Assembly: GCA_937958285.1 (NCBI GenBank)
Contig: CALFXQ010000217.1
Location: forward strand, 1-6,326
Length of the DNA: 6,326 nucleotides
Reading direction: 5' to 3'
Source: an uncultured Fusibacter sp.
GTDB lineage: Bacteria > Bacillota > Clostridia > Peptostreptococcales > Acidaminobacteraceae
Part shown: one piece after another, positions 5,586-6,326 of the stretch
How the letters are laid out: each line of letters starts with the position of its first letter
Position numbering within the stretch: position 1 is the stretch's first letter
Translations under genes and position numbers: made by a program
Notes under the pieces: generated by a model
Told to the model about the DNA's origin: nothing
Seen by the model: only the letters and a program-made list of their open reading frames with translations
Database searches by the model: none

Positions 5586-6248
5586 TCACAAAGGCGTACT
5601 TAGATGCATGGTGTAAACATCTACGCCTTCTATATTGTGATGTCCCACTGTTTTGTAGCCTTTTCCTTCGTAATAAGGCACATTTTTGGCATTCTCTGTG
5701 TCGAGTCCAATCGTTTCTAGTCCCATTGCCCTCGTCTCACTGAGGAGCGTATCAAGAAGGTATTTTCCTACACCCATACCTTGGGCCTCGGGGCAAACTG
5801 CCACAAACACAATATAACCATGGGGGTGTTTGGGGCGATCACCTTCGGCTTTTGCCATATAACCATTGAGAAACCGCAAGGTGCCCCCAGGCATTTTAGT
5901 CTTTAGCAAATGAATGATCATTGCAAAGAGAAAAGACGGACGAAGATATCTCAGGGTGTCAAAAGGTCTACCGCTTCTCACCTCAAGACTTGCAATGCCC
6001 AGAGTATTTCCTTGTTCATCTTCAGCGATATAGAGCTTTTCGCCGGAACTTTGGGCTTTAATCACCATCATTTCCGCCATGGCCGCACTTGACCAGCCCG
6101 TTTCTCTTAAGTAGACAAAGAGGGGATCATCATTAAATGCAGGAACGATTACTGCGTTGGCAATATTCAGCAACTTTCTCTTTGTTAAGCCCCCTGCAAA
6201 ATTCGGCGATATCGTTGCCGAATGATCTACCGCAAAGCTATAAGTCAC
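5586..6248 (-). CDS. GNAT-family N-acetyltransferase
   Basis: Acetyl-CoA-dependent acetyltransferase of unknown substrate; about 195-220 residues depending on start. The GNAT core is clear: an N-terminal AFNDDPLF segment at nucleotides 6137-6114, a beta strand YIVFVAV, then the acetyl-CoA pyrophosphate loop QGMGVGKYLL beginning at 5783 (Q-x-x-G-x-G). The C-terminal YYEGKGYKTVG is typical of the family's last strands. No ATG with a ribosome-binding site is visible. The frame stays open to the window edge, with candidates TTG 6308, ATG 6287, GTG 6248 and TTG 6173. I chose GTG 6248 because a different frame appears to encode the end of another gene up to 6250, leaving a one-base gap. TTG 6173 would still keep the conserved domain. 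No terminator is seen after its TGA stop, and the amidase promoter follows within 45 bases. Confidence 0.85.
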   Translation of the reverse strand: MTYSFAVDHSATISPNFAGGLTKRKLLNIANAVIVPAFNDDPLFVYLRETGWSSAAMAEMMVIKAQSSGEKLYIAEDEQGNTLGIASLEVRSGRPFDTLRYLRPSFLFAMIIHLLKTKMPGGTLRFLNGYMAKAEGDRPKHPHGYIVFVAVCPEAQGMGVGKYLLDTLLSETRAMGLETIGLDTENAKNVPYYEGKGYKTVGHHNIEGVDVYTMHLSTPL

Positions 6249-6249
6249 T

Positions 6250-6326
6250 TTAAAAAGATAGACTGCGTAAATAAAGCGTAAGCTCATGGGGATGTGTACG
6301 GGCGACAATAATATCAGCGCAATTCC
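6250..6326 (-). CDS. C-terminal tail of an unidentified upstream gene (partial)
   Basis: In the minus-strand frame that starts two bases inside the window edge, 24 sense codons precede a TAA stop at 6252-6250. The peptide ends in RTHPHELTLYLRSLSF. Its balanced composition looks more protein-like than the hydrophobic overlapping extension of the GNAT frame. The stop falls one base before a GTG that could start the acetyltransferase, as in a tight operon. I do not recognise the protein, and 24 residues are too few to exclude chance. Confidence 0.4.
   Translation of the reverse strand, partial: NCADIIVARTHPHELTLYLRSLSF

Noticed and set aside
6248..6308. Hydrophobic N-terminal extension of the acetyltransferase as a membrane anchor
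   Set aside because: It depends on a TTG start without a ribosome-binding site and overlaps a more protein-like frame ending at 6250.
1..6326. CRISPR arrays, insertion sequences, tRNA or rRNA genes, riboswitches
   Set aside because: No regularly spaced repeats, transposase-like frames with terminal inverted repeats, cloverleaf patterns or conserved riboswitch cores were seen. Gaps between genes are all under 170 bases.

Overview
All convincing genes in this window lie on the minus strand, so transcription runs from high to low coordinates. The organism is most likely a Gram-positive bacterium of the Bacillota, probably clostridia-like. This is inferred from three things. The DNA polymerase I has a degenerate proofreading domain, as is usual in that phylum. 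The SigW-like ECF sigma factor is followed by a zinc-finger anti-sigma factor carrying a DUF4349 ectodomain. The ribosome-binding sites are strong and AGGAGG-like. Genus or species cannot be named from the sequence alone.

Layout in the direction of transcription: (1) 6326-6250, the probable C-terminal tail of an unidentified gene that enters from outside the window. (2) 6248-5586, a GNAT-family N-acetyltransferase with an uncertain start. (3) A 68-base gap with a clear extended -10 promoter and a 14-base-period direct repeat. (4) 5517-4705, a carbon-nitrogen hydrolase of the Nit2/omega-amidase type with an intact Glu-Lys-Cys triad. (5) An 86-base gap holding a good match to an ECF-type promoter (GGAAC, 17 bases, CGTC). 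(6) 4618-4016, an ECF sigma factor. (7) 4001-2694, its presumed membrane-bound anti-sigma factor, 14 bases downstream and translationally linked. (8) A strong intrinsic terminator at 2682-2650. (9) 2608-2600, an extended -10 promoter for polA. (10) 2528-1, polA (DNA polymerase I), cut off by the window edge about 95-100 codons before its expected end.

The most coherent unit is the sigma/anti-sigma pair. The sigma factor would be held inactive by the cytoplasmic zinc-finger domain of the anti-sigma factor and released by an envelope signal sensed by the DUF4349 ectodomain. It would then transcribe its own operon from the ECF-like promoter just upstream. The terminator insulates this operon from polA, which has its own promoter. 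The amidase and acetyltransferase look like ordinary metabolic or repair genes. I saw no CRISPR array, transposon, tRNA, rRNA or phage element, and nothing that amounts to a new multi-gene system. The points most worth checking are the compact start region of the sigma gene and the architecture of the anti-sigma factor.
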